In this document: positions 57,137 through 64,000 of the stretch, one piece after another
Position numbering within the stretch: the stretch's first letter is position 1
How the letters are laid out: every line of letters starts with the position of its first letter
Assembly: GCA_020832185.1 (NCBI GenBank)
Contig: JAFIFE010000014.1
Coordinates: 248,001-312,000 of the forward strand
Length of the DNA: 64,000 nt
Direction of reading: 5' to 3'
DNA from: Alkalibacterium sp.
GTDB lineage: Bacteria > Bacillota > Bacilli > Lactobacillales > Carnobacteriaceae_A
Made by a program: the position numbers and the translations under genes
The notes under the pieces: generated by a model
What the model was told of the DNA's origin: nothing
Database searches by the model: none
Seen by the model: only the letters and a program-made list of their open reading frames with translations

Positions 57137-57164
57137 TACCACAATGTCCCACTTTCCACCACCT
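57137..57164 (-). promoter_or_regulatory. Candidate MraZ-binding repeats (three GTGG boxes at 10-base spacing)
   Basis: Minus strand: GTGG occurs at 57159-57162, 57149-57152 and 57139-57142, exactly one helical turn apart, 39 to 62 bases before the mraZ start. Known MraZ operators are direct repeats of TGGGN separated by five bases, the same 10-base period. Function as the MraZ site is inferred. Confidence 0.6.
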
Positions 57165-57224
57165 CATATTAGAAAATAATACACATTTGTAATGAAGAAA
57201 TAAAAGCCCTTACATTTCTGTGCA

Positions 57225-57268
57225 CAAAAAAAGCTTCCTTAAGTTAGCGAAATGTACTTAAGGAAGCT
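57225..57268 (-). terminator. Terminator of the DUF3397 gene
   Basis: Minus strand: AGCTTCCTTAAGT and ACTTAAGGAAGCT are perfect 13-base complements with an 11-base loop, followed by T7. It separates the DUF3397 gene from the dcw cluster. Confidence 0.88.
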
Positions 57269-57290
57269 CTCTATAAGTCTATCTTGTGTA

Positions 57291-57674
57291 TTAGAAGGCG
57301 ATTTGATACACAGCAATAACACCAATTGCAATGTAATTAACCATTAATATAAGGAATACATATCGCCACCACAATCTGAAGAAAAAATAAACGGTCAACG
57401 CGTGTTTTACGAACGTGTCATAAGAGGCTAACACTATTCCCAAAATAGATAGTATGATGATGATATAAGGAATCAGATTAAGGTTCAAATACATCCTTCC
57501 GAATGCATAAATAAGTATTAAGAGATAAGGAATGAGTAAATCAACCACTTTTATTGGAACATTGACCTGTTTAAATTGTGCATTCAATTTTTTCGAGAAA
57601 AACAGGATGACAAACGGTGAGATATAAAACAGAATCAATGGGATATCGATCGTCAAGGTACCTATAACGTTCAC
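57291..57674 (-). CDS. DUF3397 family membrane protein
   Basis: A 127-residue protein with four predicted membrane helices (residues about 10-25, 45-60, 67-85, 105-125), matching the DUF3397 family often encoded next to mraZ in Firmicutes. Function is unknown. It is flanked by terminators, so it is transcribed alone. I see no catalytic motif. Confidence 0.8.
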   Translation of the reverse strand: MNVIGTLTIDIPLILFYISPFVILFFSKKLNAQFKQVNVPIKVVDLLIPYLLILIYAFGRMYLNLNLIPYIIIILSILGIVLASYDTFVKHALTVYFFFRLWWRYVFLILMVNYIAIGVIAVYQIAF

Positions 57675-57703
57675 TCCTAGTTATTATTTCGAGGATTGTA
57701 TCA

Positions 57704-57741
57704 GAAAAAGCGTTCATGAGTATCCCCATAAACGCTTTTTC
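57704..57741 (-). terminator. Terminator of rpmF
   Basis: Minus strand: GAAAAAGCGTT...AACGCTTTTTC, perfect arms with the loop also partly pairing (TATGGGGATACTCATG), followed by T-rich sequence. It lies after the L32 gene. Confidence 0.8.
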
Positions 57742-57780
57742 AATACTCTTCTATTGTTATCTGAAAATTATTAATAAAGA

Positions 57781-57960
57781 TTATGCGTCTTTACTGATAA
57801 CCTCTTTACCTGCGTAAAATCCGCAAGATGAGCATACATGGTGATTACGTTTTACTTCACCACAATTTGGACAATCGCTCATGTTTGGAAGATCCAATTT
57901 GATATGAGTACGTCTTTTTGCTTTTCTGCTAGTAGATGTTCTTCTTTTAGGTACTGCCAT
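57781..57960 (-). CDS. rpmF: 50S ribosomal protein L32, zinc-binding form
   Basis: A 59-residue protein starting [19 protein letters not shown]. It has four cysteines in CPNCGEVK and CSSCGFY, so it is the zinc-ribbon (C+) form rather than the zinc-free paralogue. The ATG at 57960 follows AAGGAGGTG. The frame is open for 14 more codons upstream but these overlap the yceD stop region. It is the second gene of yceD-rpmF. Confidence 0.96.
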   Translation of the reverse strand: MAVPKRRTSTSRKAKRRTHIKLDLPNMSDCPNCGEVKRNHHVCSSCGFYAGKEVISKDA

Positions 57961-58005
57961 TTTCCAACACACCTCCTTAAAAGGATTCATTTCTAGATTC
58001 AAATT

Positions 58006-58569
58006 CTACTCATCGTTATCTTTAAAAAGATCTTTCAATGCAGCAAATCTAGGGTCACCTTCACTATCCTTGCCACCATGTGGCTGATCGTGATATTGCT
58101 CTTCGCCTAGAACATCCCAGTCCTTACCACTAGGCATTGTATCTGACTGACGTTCTTCTTCAGTATAAACCTGAGTAGGTTTATTAGTTAAAATAGCATC
58201 TTCGATTGGTTTCTGTAAGTCAAGAGAGTCTGTAGTCAACTCTTCAACTATTTCATCCTCCGTAAATGACTCATAAGAGACATTTGAATCCGGCGGCAAG
58301 TATATTTCAGAAAAAGGAATAGTCAATTTTACATCAACTGGTTCAAGTGAGCGTGATGAAGGAAGTGTTAATAAAGTGGTAAGTACTAAATCAACATAGT
58401 ACACTTCATTTTTTTCATTCACAAGCGTTCCTTTTATTCCAATAGACTCTACTGAAATAATCTCATTGTCTCTACTTTTCAAAGACTCTTCAAAATCAAC
58501 CGATCCATCCAATTGTAATGGATGATCCTGATATTTTTTTAGTTCGTTTAGTGCCCATTTAGTTTTCAT
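58006..58569 (-). CDS. YceD family DUF177 protein
   Basis: A 187-residue protein of the DUF177 (YceD) family, linked with 23S rRNA accumulation in plants and bacteria. Like most homologues, it is encoded just before rpmF. It is acidic, with a central VDLVLTTLLTLPSSRSLEPVDVKLTIPFSEIYLP and a C-terminal tail HDQPHGGKDSEGDPRFAALKDLF typical of the family. The two conserved cysteines seen in some members are absent. GAGGTG precedes the ATG. Confidence 0.88.
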   Translation of the reverse strand: MKTKWALNELKKYQDHPLQLDGSVDFEESLKSRDNEIISVESIGIKGTLVNEKNEVYYVDLVLTTLLTLPSSRSLEPVDVKLTIPFSEIYLPPDSNVSYESFTEDEIVEELTTDSLDLQKPIEDAILTNKPTQVYTEEERQSDTMPSGKDWDVLGEEQYHDQPHGGKDSEGDPRFAALKDLFKDNDE

Positions 58570-58681
58570 TGACTTTCACCTCAGTGTTTGTCGGTAATTT
58601 CTGCTGGTAATAATCACAGTCACTCCTGATAAACCAAAGGTTCATCCTGATACTTGGACAACAAAAATAATTATACTAGTT

Positions 58682-59881
58682 TCAGTCCTTAATGTCAATG
58701 AAATTAATAGGTTTTGTATAATAATCTTGTTGAGCAATGTCATTTTTATTACCTGAGCGGTAAACATTCCCGGCTCTAATATCCTGCGAGACTAAACCTG
58801 CTGTCTTTTTATTAATATTCGCTATCAACTGAACAGAAAATTCTTTCTTGTACTGATTAATATAGCCTTGCCCATTTGATGAAAACCCAAGCAGCCTGAC
58901 TGCTTTGATTTCCTTCATTCTGTCTCTCATACTCTCTTTTGTGTTATTCATTAAAATGTGAAAACAAATCCGCTGCAGACTGACCCACGTCAGCTGCTTC
59001 GTCTTCATTCTCTCAAGTAATTCCTCCATCGAATAGGCACGATCGATCATCTCTTTAAAACGGTACTCTAATCCCGTTTCCATCATATAAATCTGCCCCA
59101 ATTCTTTTGTCGACAGAAGAGAAATCTGGTAACTGAGAAAAGGAAAGAAGTCTCTCCATGACAGCGCAGGATGTGTTTCGAGTGATTCAACTGTTTGAAC
59201 CGGTGCAAATGGTTTTATAGCTTCTATTGGACGATTATTTTTTAATAGTGCCGTTCGTATAGCTGTAGCGCTTGCTACAGTATGGGTCATGTCCAACTCA
59301 TCATCATGATATTGACTATTCAATCGTGGAATCGTCTCAATGGTCATAGGAAACTGATTTCTTATGATTTCTTTTGCATAAGCAAATCCGAGGATATTAT
59401 TGGGCAATGAAAGATCAAGCGGAAAGGATGTGAAATAGCTTGTAAGTACAGTGTTAAAATTCTGAGCGTAAGTACGATTCTTGTGATGATTCGTCTTAAA
59501 TAATCGATTTAACTCATCCTCATTATCAACAACGAGCTTAGCTGCCTCTTCAAAAGGCTGCCTTTTCCCCTCTTCACTTCCGAAACAAATGACATCACAA
59601 TTTAAGCTGTTTAAAATAGATACAGCTCCTTCAGCAAAAAAATCAGCCGGCTGGACACTGTAGTCTACAGGGAGTTCAACCACTAAATCTGCACCATTCT
59701 CCAAGGCTGTTTTTGCTCTGGACCATTTATCTGTAATAGCCGGTTCGCCTCGCTGGAGAAAATTCCCGCTCATAACGACGATCATCACATCCGCACCGGT
59801 TTTTCTTTTCGCTTCTTTGAGATGATATAAATGCCCATTGTGAAATGGATTATATTCAGCTATTATCCCGCATGCTCTCAT
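58682..59881 (-). CDS. tmcAL: tRNA(Met) cytidine acetate ligase TmcAL
   Basis: Forms N4-acetylcytidine at C34 of elongator tRNA-Met from acetate and ATP. The 399 residues begin RACGIIAEYNPFHNGHLYHL, the nucleotidyltransferase-type HxGH motif, with VIVVMSGNFLQRGEPAITDKW near 35 and a KH-like C-terminus. The ATG at 59881 follows AAGGAGACAG; nine upstream in-frame codons precede that site. Acetate kinase elsewhere in the window interconverts its substrate acetate. It is 10 bases after the methyltransferase. Confidence 0.95.
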   Translation of the reverse strand: MRACGIIAEYNPFHNGHLYHLKEAKRKTGADVMIVVMSGNFLQRGEPAITDKWSRAKTALENGADLVVELPVDYSVQPADFFAEGAVSILNSLNCDVICFGSEEGKRQPFEEAAKLVVDNEDELNRLFKTNHHKNRTYAQNFNTVLTSYFTSFPLDLSLPNNILGFAYAKEIIRNQFPMTIETIPRLNSQYHDDELDMTHTVASATAIRTALLKNNRPIEAIKPFAPVQTVESLETHPALSWRDFFPFLSYQISLLSTKELGQIYMMETGLEYRFKEMIDRAYSMEELLERMKTKQLTWVSLQRICFHILMNNTKESMRDRMKEIKAVRLLGFSSNGQGYINQYKKEFSVQLIANINKKTAGLVSQDIRAGNVYRSGNKNDIAQQDYYTKPINFIDIKD

Positions 59882-59891
59882 AACTGTCTCC

Positions 59892-60614
59892 TTATTTGCG
59901 TACGTCAAAAAACCAGCGCTTGCTGTCTCCAGCTAACTCTTCCCGGAAATCTCCGGTCACGTTAACGTGTTTAAATCCTGCAGTCTTCAGCATCCTCAAA
60001 TAATCTTCCAGGAGATACGTACGCTCTTTATGAATTTCTTCAAATCGTTCATACGTGTCTTCCTTCGTTTCCACGAAAAAAGTCAAATGGTGCTCAACAG
60101 AATAGTCGTGCTCACCTTCGTAACTGTCCCAAAGGAATACAATCTCATCCACTTCAGCATGGTATGACGTCTCCATAAACGCCTCTATCTGCAGAGGAGA
60201 GTGCACATCAAACAAGAATACTCCATCGGCAGTAAGAACCGAATGAACTTCTTTGAACACTTTCAGTAACGCTTCCTCATCTTCCATGTAACAAAGGGCA
60301 TCACTATAGCATATGACTGCATCATACTCGGGCAGTTCACTCAGGTCCATCATATTTCTCTGTATCAAGGGAAACACGGTGTCACTTTCCAGCTGTCTAT
60401 CGTAAGCTAGACTGAGCATTTCCTCCGACAGATCCAAGCCAGTAATAGGGTACCCTTTTTCTTTTAACAGAATCCCCAATATCCCAGTCCCGCATCCAAG
60501 CTCCAGAAGCGAGTGATCCACGGGTACATGTTTTAAAGTGTATTCCAACCATTTTTCGTATAGACTGTCATCCATCAATTGGTCATACACTTTCGCAAAC
60601 CAGTTATAACTCAT
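59892..60614 (-). CDS. yqeM: Class I SAM-dependent methyltransferase, YqeM family
   Basis: A 240-residue Rossmann methyltransferase. The SAM-binding motif LLELGCGTGILGILLKEKGY lies near 39-58, with GLDLSEEMLSLAY following and DAVICYSDALCYM near 100. The substrate is unknown. The ATG at 60614 shares one base with the rsfS TGA (TGATG), so it is translationally coupled. The frame is open four codons further but those lie within rsfS. Confidence 0.9.
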   Translation of the reverse strand: MSYNWFAKVYDQLMDDSLYEKWLEYTLKHVPVDHSLLELGCGTGILGILLKEKGYPITGLDLSEEMLSLAYDRQLESDTVFPLIQRNMMDLSELPEYDAVICYSDALCYMEDEEALLKVFKEVHSVLTADGVFLFDVHSPLQIEAFMETSYHAEVDEIVFLWDSYEGEHDYSVEHHLTFFVETKEDTYERFEEIHKERTYLLEDYLRMLKTAGFKHVNVTGDFREELAGDSKRWFFDVRK

Positions 60615-60973
60615 CAGCCGATCCATTCACTGACATCGACTTGTTCAGCATCTGACCATAAACGTTCCAGTCTGTAGAAATCTCTTTCTTCCTGGTTAAA
60701 TAAATGGATGATCACATCTCCTAAATCGATTAAAATCCACTTAGAGTTGTCTTTCCCCTCTATACGTTTAATAGGCTGGTCATTTTCTGCTGCGGCATCA
60801 AGTATTCCTTTGGCAATGGCATCCAACTGACGATTATTATTAGCATGCATGATCACAAAATAATCTGCTAATAAAGAGACTTCTTTCATATCCAGCGCCA
60901 GGATATCTTCTGCAAATTTTGCATCTGCTGCTTTTACTACGTATTCTAATACTTCAATTGACGAACGGGTCAT
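60614..60973 (-). CDS. rsfS: Ribosomal silencing factor RsfS
   Basis: Binds L14 on the 50S subunit and blocks subunit joining under nutrient limitation. The 119 residues include the conserved KAADAKFAEDILALDMKEVSLLADYFVIMHANNNRQLDAIAKGI and IKRIEGKDNSKWILIDLGDVIIHLFNQEERDFYRLERLW. The ATG overlaps the yqeK 3' end by 20 bases and follows GGAGG. Confidence 0.96.
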   Translation of the reverse strand: MTRSSIEVLEYVVKAADAKFAEDILALDMKEVSLLADYFVIMHANNNRQLDAIAKGILDAAAENDQPIKRIEGKDNSKWILIDLGDVIIHLFNQEERDFYRLERLWSDAEQVDVSEWIG

Positions 60974-61586
60974 CTTGGTCCTCCTTGTTTTTTACTGCCC
61001 AGGCATTATAAGTTTCGATTGCCTTGGGGTAAATTTTAGTTTTTCGTTTGATTAAATTTGTTATAGTATGTCTAGAAATATAGGCGACCGCACTGGTCAA
61101 ATCCGTTTCAGCCAGTTCACGTGCGTCATCTACGCCTTTAAACGAGCGATTAGGTTCTATAAAGTCAGCCACGTATATAACTTGTGCTACCAGACTCATT
61201 CTAGGCGATCCGATAGTATGATATTTGATAGCTTCCAATATATCTTCATCATCCAGATTGTATTCATTTTTCATTAATACGGCTCCCAAAGGGCCGTGCC
61301 AGATGTTACTTCCGTATTGAAGCATATCCAAGTCAAGATTTTCACTGATGATCAGATCACGCATTTCTTCATCGGGATTTTCTTTAGCATAATCATGTGC
61401 AATCGCAGCTATACTGACTTTTTCCTTATCTGCTTCAAAGCGTTCCGCAAGCGCAAGAGCAGTTTTTTCAACTCTCATCACATGTTTAAATCGCCTTTTA
61501 CTTAGAGTCGACTCCATGATGTCAACTAGCTGTTCTCGAGTCAGTTCACAATAATTTTGAGAATACGAGAGTTTATTTTTCTTCAT
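60954..61586 (-). CDS. yqeK: YqeK family HD-domain hydrolase (diadenosine tetraphosphatase-like)
   Basis: A 210-residue HD-domain protein; YqeK proteins hydrolyse diadenosine tetraphosphate symmetrically to ADP. Metal-binding residues are visible: H in RRFKHVMRVEKTALALAERF near 32, HD in IAAIAHDYAKENPDEE near 61, H in WHGPLGAVL, and IKYHTIG. The ATG at 61586 lies inside the nadD 3' end, ten bases after GAAGG; eight upstream in-frame codons precede it. Confidence 0.93.
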   Translation of the reverse strand: MKKNKLSYSQNYCELTREQLVDIMESTLSKRRFKHVMRVEKTALALAERFEADKEKVSIAAIAHDYAKENPDEEMRDLIISENLDLDMLQYGSNIWHGPLGAVLMKNEYNLDDEDILEAIKYHTIGSPRMSLVAQVIYVADFIEPNRSFKGVDDARELAETDLTSAVAYISRHTITNLIKRKTKIYPKAIETYNAWAVKNKEDQDDPFVN

Positions 61587-62217
61587 TCTTATAAAGACCT
61601 TCACTTTCAATGTACTTCTCTGTATCAGAAGTCACTAAATATTTGATTGAACACCCGTCATTTACTTTCTGTCGAATTATACTCGAACTGATGTCTATGT
61701 CAGGGACATCGACCATAATAACAGGGTAAGGAGTAGAGGTAAGGTACCCCGGCCGGTTGACAGCAACAAATTGCACTAATGTGACCAGCTCATCTATTTT
61801 ATGCCAGTTCGGCAAGTCCTCTACCATATCTGCCCCAATGATGAAGTAATATTCAGTCTCGGGGTTCTCCTCTTTTAACTGCTTAATGGTATCGTATGTG
61901 TAACTTTTGCCTTTTCGCTCGATCTCGCTCAAATCGATTTCAAAGTGAGCATTGTGGGATACAGTTTTATCCAGCATAGCTAGGCGATGCTTCGAGTCAA
62001 TCGTTTTTTTCTCTTTCTTGTGAGGCGGAGTGTATGACGGCATAAACTTGATTTTCCCAAGGCCAAGCTGGTCCCTCACATGTTCGGCAATAATTAAATG
62101 GCCTATATGTGGCGGATTGAATGTGCCTCCCAGTATCCCGACTTTATCAGCCGGGATAGATTGTAGTACTTCAGTGAGTACTTCAGGTTCAAAAGTCTTG
62201 GAAACAAGGTTACTCAC
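61573..62217 (-). CDS. nadD: Nicotinate-nucleotide adenylyltransferase NadD
   Basis: Transfers AMP to nicotinate mononucleotide in NAD synthesis. The 214 residues show GILGGTFNPPHIGHLIIAE near 27-45 (HxGH motif), PSYTPPHKK near 69 and SSSIIRQKVNDGCSIKYLV near 176, the ISxxR-type motif. The start is GTG at 62217, six bases after AAGGAAGG. It overlaps yqeK. Confidence 0.96.
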   Translation of the reverse strand: MSNLVSKTFEPEVLTEVLQSIPADKVGILGGTFNPPHIGHLIIAEHVRDQLGLGKIKFMPSYTPPHKKEKKTIDSKHRLAMLDKTVSHNAHFEIDLSEIERKGKSYTYDTIKQLKEENPETEYYFIIGADMVEDLPNWHKIDELVTLVQFVAVNRPGYLTSTPYPVIMVDVPDIDISSSIIRQKVNDGCSIKYLVTSDTEKYIESEGLYKNEEK

Positions 62218-62232
62218 TCTTTACACCTTCCT

Positions 62233-62547
62233 TTAGTTTGATTTCGGTAGTTTTGATGAATAGAACTGATACTTTTCCTCATCTGCCGGCATGAATAGCA
62301 CCAGCACTTTTCCAATTGTCTGAACAACATTAATAGCGGAGTGTTCTTCAATGAATTCTTTTGCTTCAGCTGTCGTCCATTCGGTATTTTGCAGCAATTG
62401 AACTTTCATAAGTTCTTTATTCTCTAATGATTCCTCGAATTCTTTGACCATTTCAATTGTTAATCCATTTTTTCCTATTTGAAAAAGCGGTGACATCTCG
62501 TTAGCCTGAGCTCTTAAGAATCGCTTTTGTTTTCCCGTTAATTTCAT
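62233..62547 (-). CDS. yhbY: CRM-domain RNA-binding protein YhbY (YqeI)
   Basis: A 104-residue single CRM-domain protein associated with pre-50S particles. It begins LTGKQKRFLRAQANEMSPLFQIGKNGLT, with the GxxG loop QIGKNGLT and the C-terminal GKVLVLFMPADEEK. It lies 15 bases before nadD and 19 bases after yqeH. Confidence 0.95.
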   Translation of the reverse strand: MKLTGKQKRFLRAQANEMSPLFQIGKNGLTIEMVKEFEESLENKELMKVQLLQNTEWTTAEAKEFIEEHSAINVVQTIGKVLVLFMPADEEKYQFYSSKLPKSN

Positions 62548-62565
62548 GTTTTCCCTCTTTCTATA

Positions 62566-63690
62566 TTAGATTAATCTCTTTCTGATCAGAACATCTACAC
62601 CTTTAGGCGCCCATGCAGCTACTTTAGTATTCGGTTCATCCACTGAGATCCAGCCTAAACCTGAAAATACAATATCTGCAGGTCCAGACGTTGAAAATTC
62701 GACCCTTTTCAGTTCAGGCAACTCACTGCTATCAGTTGGTGGTGAAAGTAACTCACCTTTTTGAGTAGCATATAACTCGTCAGCTTTATCCGTTTTTGTT
62801 CGATGAATATAAATATCGTTGGACACATATGTGACGAAAGACTGATTGCCTTCTCCAGAAATATAATCAAATCGTGCCAGTCCGCCAAGGAAAAGCGTCT
62901 GGTTCTCATTGAGCTGGTAAGTTTTGGGTTTGATTTCTTTTCTGGGTGTGACTTTTTTTATATCTTTAGGAGATAAATAATAAGATAATTGAGCAGGCTG
63001 TATCACACCCGGTGTATCTACCAGCACACGCTTATCATCTAGAGGTATTTCTATTTTCCCTAATGTGGTTCCTGGGAAATAAGATGTCGTCACGACATTT
63101 TCTTCATCAGTAGCAATACTGATGATCTGGTTAACTAAAGTAGATTTACCAACATTCGTCGTCCCTACGATATAAATGTCTTTCCCTTTTCTTTCTTTTT
63201 CAAGATCAGTCATCAACTTGCTGACTGCTTCTTTATCAAGGGCACTGATAAGGTACACACTCTTTGGTCTAAGTCCGACCAGGTGCGCCTGTTCAGTGAT
63301 CCATTGTTTCATCTTGGACTGTTTTAATGACTTAGGTAACAGATCGACTTTGTTTCCCACGATGACCAGTGGATTGCTCCCGGCAAATCGTTGAATCCCG
63401 GATATGATACTTCCATTAAAATCAAATATATCGACCATGTTTACAATCAATGCATCTTTCTGGCTCAATTCATGCAGCATGTTCAAGAAATCAGCATCAG
63501 TCAGTTCAACATCCTGCACTTCATTATAGTGTCTTAAACGGAAACATCGTTTACAGTAGACAGATTCATCCTCTGCAGCTTTTTCCAGCGTTTTCGTAGG
63601 GGCGTACCCTGATTTTTTTTCGTCTTTATCTTGAAGAACTGCTCCACATCCAATGCAATGCAGCACTTCATTTAGTTCGTTCTCTGTCAT
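62566..63690 (-). CDS. yqeH: Circularly permuted ribosome-biogenesis GTPase YqeH
   Basis: Required for 30S subunit assembly. The 374 residues have an N-terminal zinc finger (CIGCGAVLQ...YCKRCFRLRHYNEVQ), then GTPase motifs in permuted order: G4 VGNKVDLLPKS near 111, G5 ISALD near 148, G1 VGTTNVGKSTLVNQI near 175, G3 VDTPG near 220, and a C-terminal ELKRVEFSTSGPADIVFSGLGWI. Full length. The start overlaps the yqeG 3' end by 23 bases. Confidence 0.97.
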   Translation of the reverse strand: MTENELNEVLHCIGCGAVLQDKDEKKSGYAPTKTLEKAAEDESVYCKRCFRLRHYNEVQDVELTDADFLNMLHELSQKDALIVNMVDIFDFNGSIISGIQRFAGSNPLVIVGNKVDLLPKSLKQSKMKQWITEQAHLVGLRPKSVYLISALDKEAVSKLMTDLEKERKGKDIYIVGTTNVGKSTLVNQIISIATDEENVVTTSYFPGTTLGKIEIPLDDKRVLVDTPGVIQPAQLSYYLSPKDIKKVTPRKEIKPKTYQLNENQTLFLGGLARFDYISGEGNQSFVTYVSNDIYIHRTKTDKADELYATQKGELLSPPTDSSELPELKRVEFSTSGPADIVFSGLGWISVDEPNTKVAAWAPKGVDVLIRKRLI

Positions 63691-64000
63691 GTAAGCTCCC
63701 TCTCCACTTCATATCGGGATTTTTATTGATTAAATAAGTCATTATCTTTAACTCTACAAATCGATTGAGGCGGGTATTCCATGCATCTGAATCAAGAATA
63801 GGCTTCACTAAGACGCTTTCTATTCCGGCATTATTTGCCCCTTTTATATCAGTAATGATCTGATCCCCAACCATCAGCACTTCGTCTTTAGTCAGATCGA
63901 ATTCATTCAATGCTTTATTAAATCCTCTTTGAAAAGGTTTTAGTGCATTGGGAACGAATTCCAGTTCTAATATACTCGCGACTTTTTCTACTCGCTTTCT
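63668..64000 (-). CDS. yqeG: YqeG family HAD phosphatase, 5' end cut by window edge
   Basis: The frame is open from position 64000 and lacks its start; 110 C-terminal codons are visible. EVLMVGDQIITDIKGANNAGIESVLVKPI is the HAD motif IV region typical of YqeG (HAD subclass IIIA), and NALKPFQRGFNKAL precedes it with the motif III lysine. Substrate is unknown. It is the first visible member of the yqeG-yqeH-yhbY-nadD-yqeK-rsfS-yqeM string and overlaps yqeH. Confidence 0.9.
   Translation of the reverse strand, partial: RKRVEKVASILELEFVPNALKPFQRGFNKALNEFDLTKDEVLMVGDQIITDIKGANNAGIESVLVKPILDSDAWNTRLNRFVELKIMTYLINKNPDMKWRGSLHDRERTK

Overview
The window is chromosomal housekeeping DNA from a low-GC Gram-positive coccus or rod of the order Lactobacillales. 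The best fit is the Carnobacteriaceae (Alkalibacterium/Marinilactibacillus/Carnobacterium-like). The pointers are a fused GshF glutathione synthetase, a DUF1831 gene beside a cysteine desulfurase, a dcw cluster of Lactobacillales layout (mraZ to divIVA-ileS), T-box leaders, an N-terminally extended L27 with its Prp protease, EzrA, and MinCD retained next to MreBCD. This is inferred from gene content; I cannot name a species. I see no rRNA, tRNA, prophage, transposon or CRISPR array. About nine tenths of the genes lie on the minus strand.

Layout. 1-8123 (minus): the 5' two thirds or more of recD2, a lone AraC-type regulator, mnmA, then a sulfur block read gshF -> cysteine desulfurase -> DUF1831. 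8310-10433 (plus): rarA, a 6S RNA gene with its own promoter and terminator, and a universal stress protein. 10486-18148 (minus): ytxK-ackA, rplU-prp-rpmA, and mreBCD-minCD. 18367-28494: cold-shock gene, radC, valS (T-box)-HAD phosphatase, tpx, cysteine desulfurase-thiI, ezrA, and on the plus strand a free-methionine-sulfoxide reductase. 28583-37605 (minus): rpsD with its leader, a bacterial eRF1-like (baeRF) protein, a sugar acetyltransferase, a decayed DUF1054 gene, a Fur-boxed siderophore ABC transporter in yclNOPQ order, mtnN, a small membrane protein and nudF. 37780-40031 (plus): xpaC, telA and a GlsB-type membrane protein. 40089-57100 (minus): second cold-shock gene, ileS (T-box), divIVA, ylmH, ylmG, sepF, ftsZ, ftsA, divIB, murG, murD, mraY, pbp2x, ftsL, rsmH, mraZ. 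57291-64000 (minus): DUF3397, rpmF, yceD, tmcAL, and the yqeG-yqeH-yhbY-nadD-yqeK-rsfS-yqeM group.

How the genes work together. Two thiouridylases (MnmA, ThiI) each sit near their own cysteine desulfurase; the desulfurase near MnmA appears co-transcribed with glutathione synthesis. The mre/min and dcw blocks supply most of the division and wall-elongation machinery. The 3' end of the window is a ribosome-assembly, tRNA-modification and NAD group.

No wholly new system is evident. The points most worth a second look are the DUF1054 gene broken by two homopolymer frameshifts and lacking a normal start, a thiol peroxidase lacking its resolving cysteine, the eRF1-like protein, a three-repeat MraZ operator, the 6S RNA locus, and terminators inside the dcw cluster.
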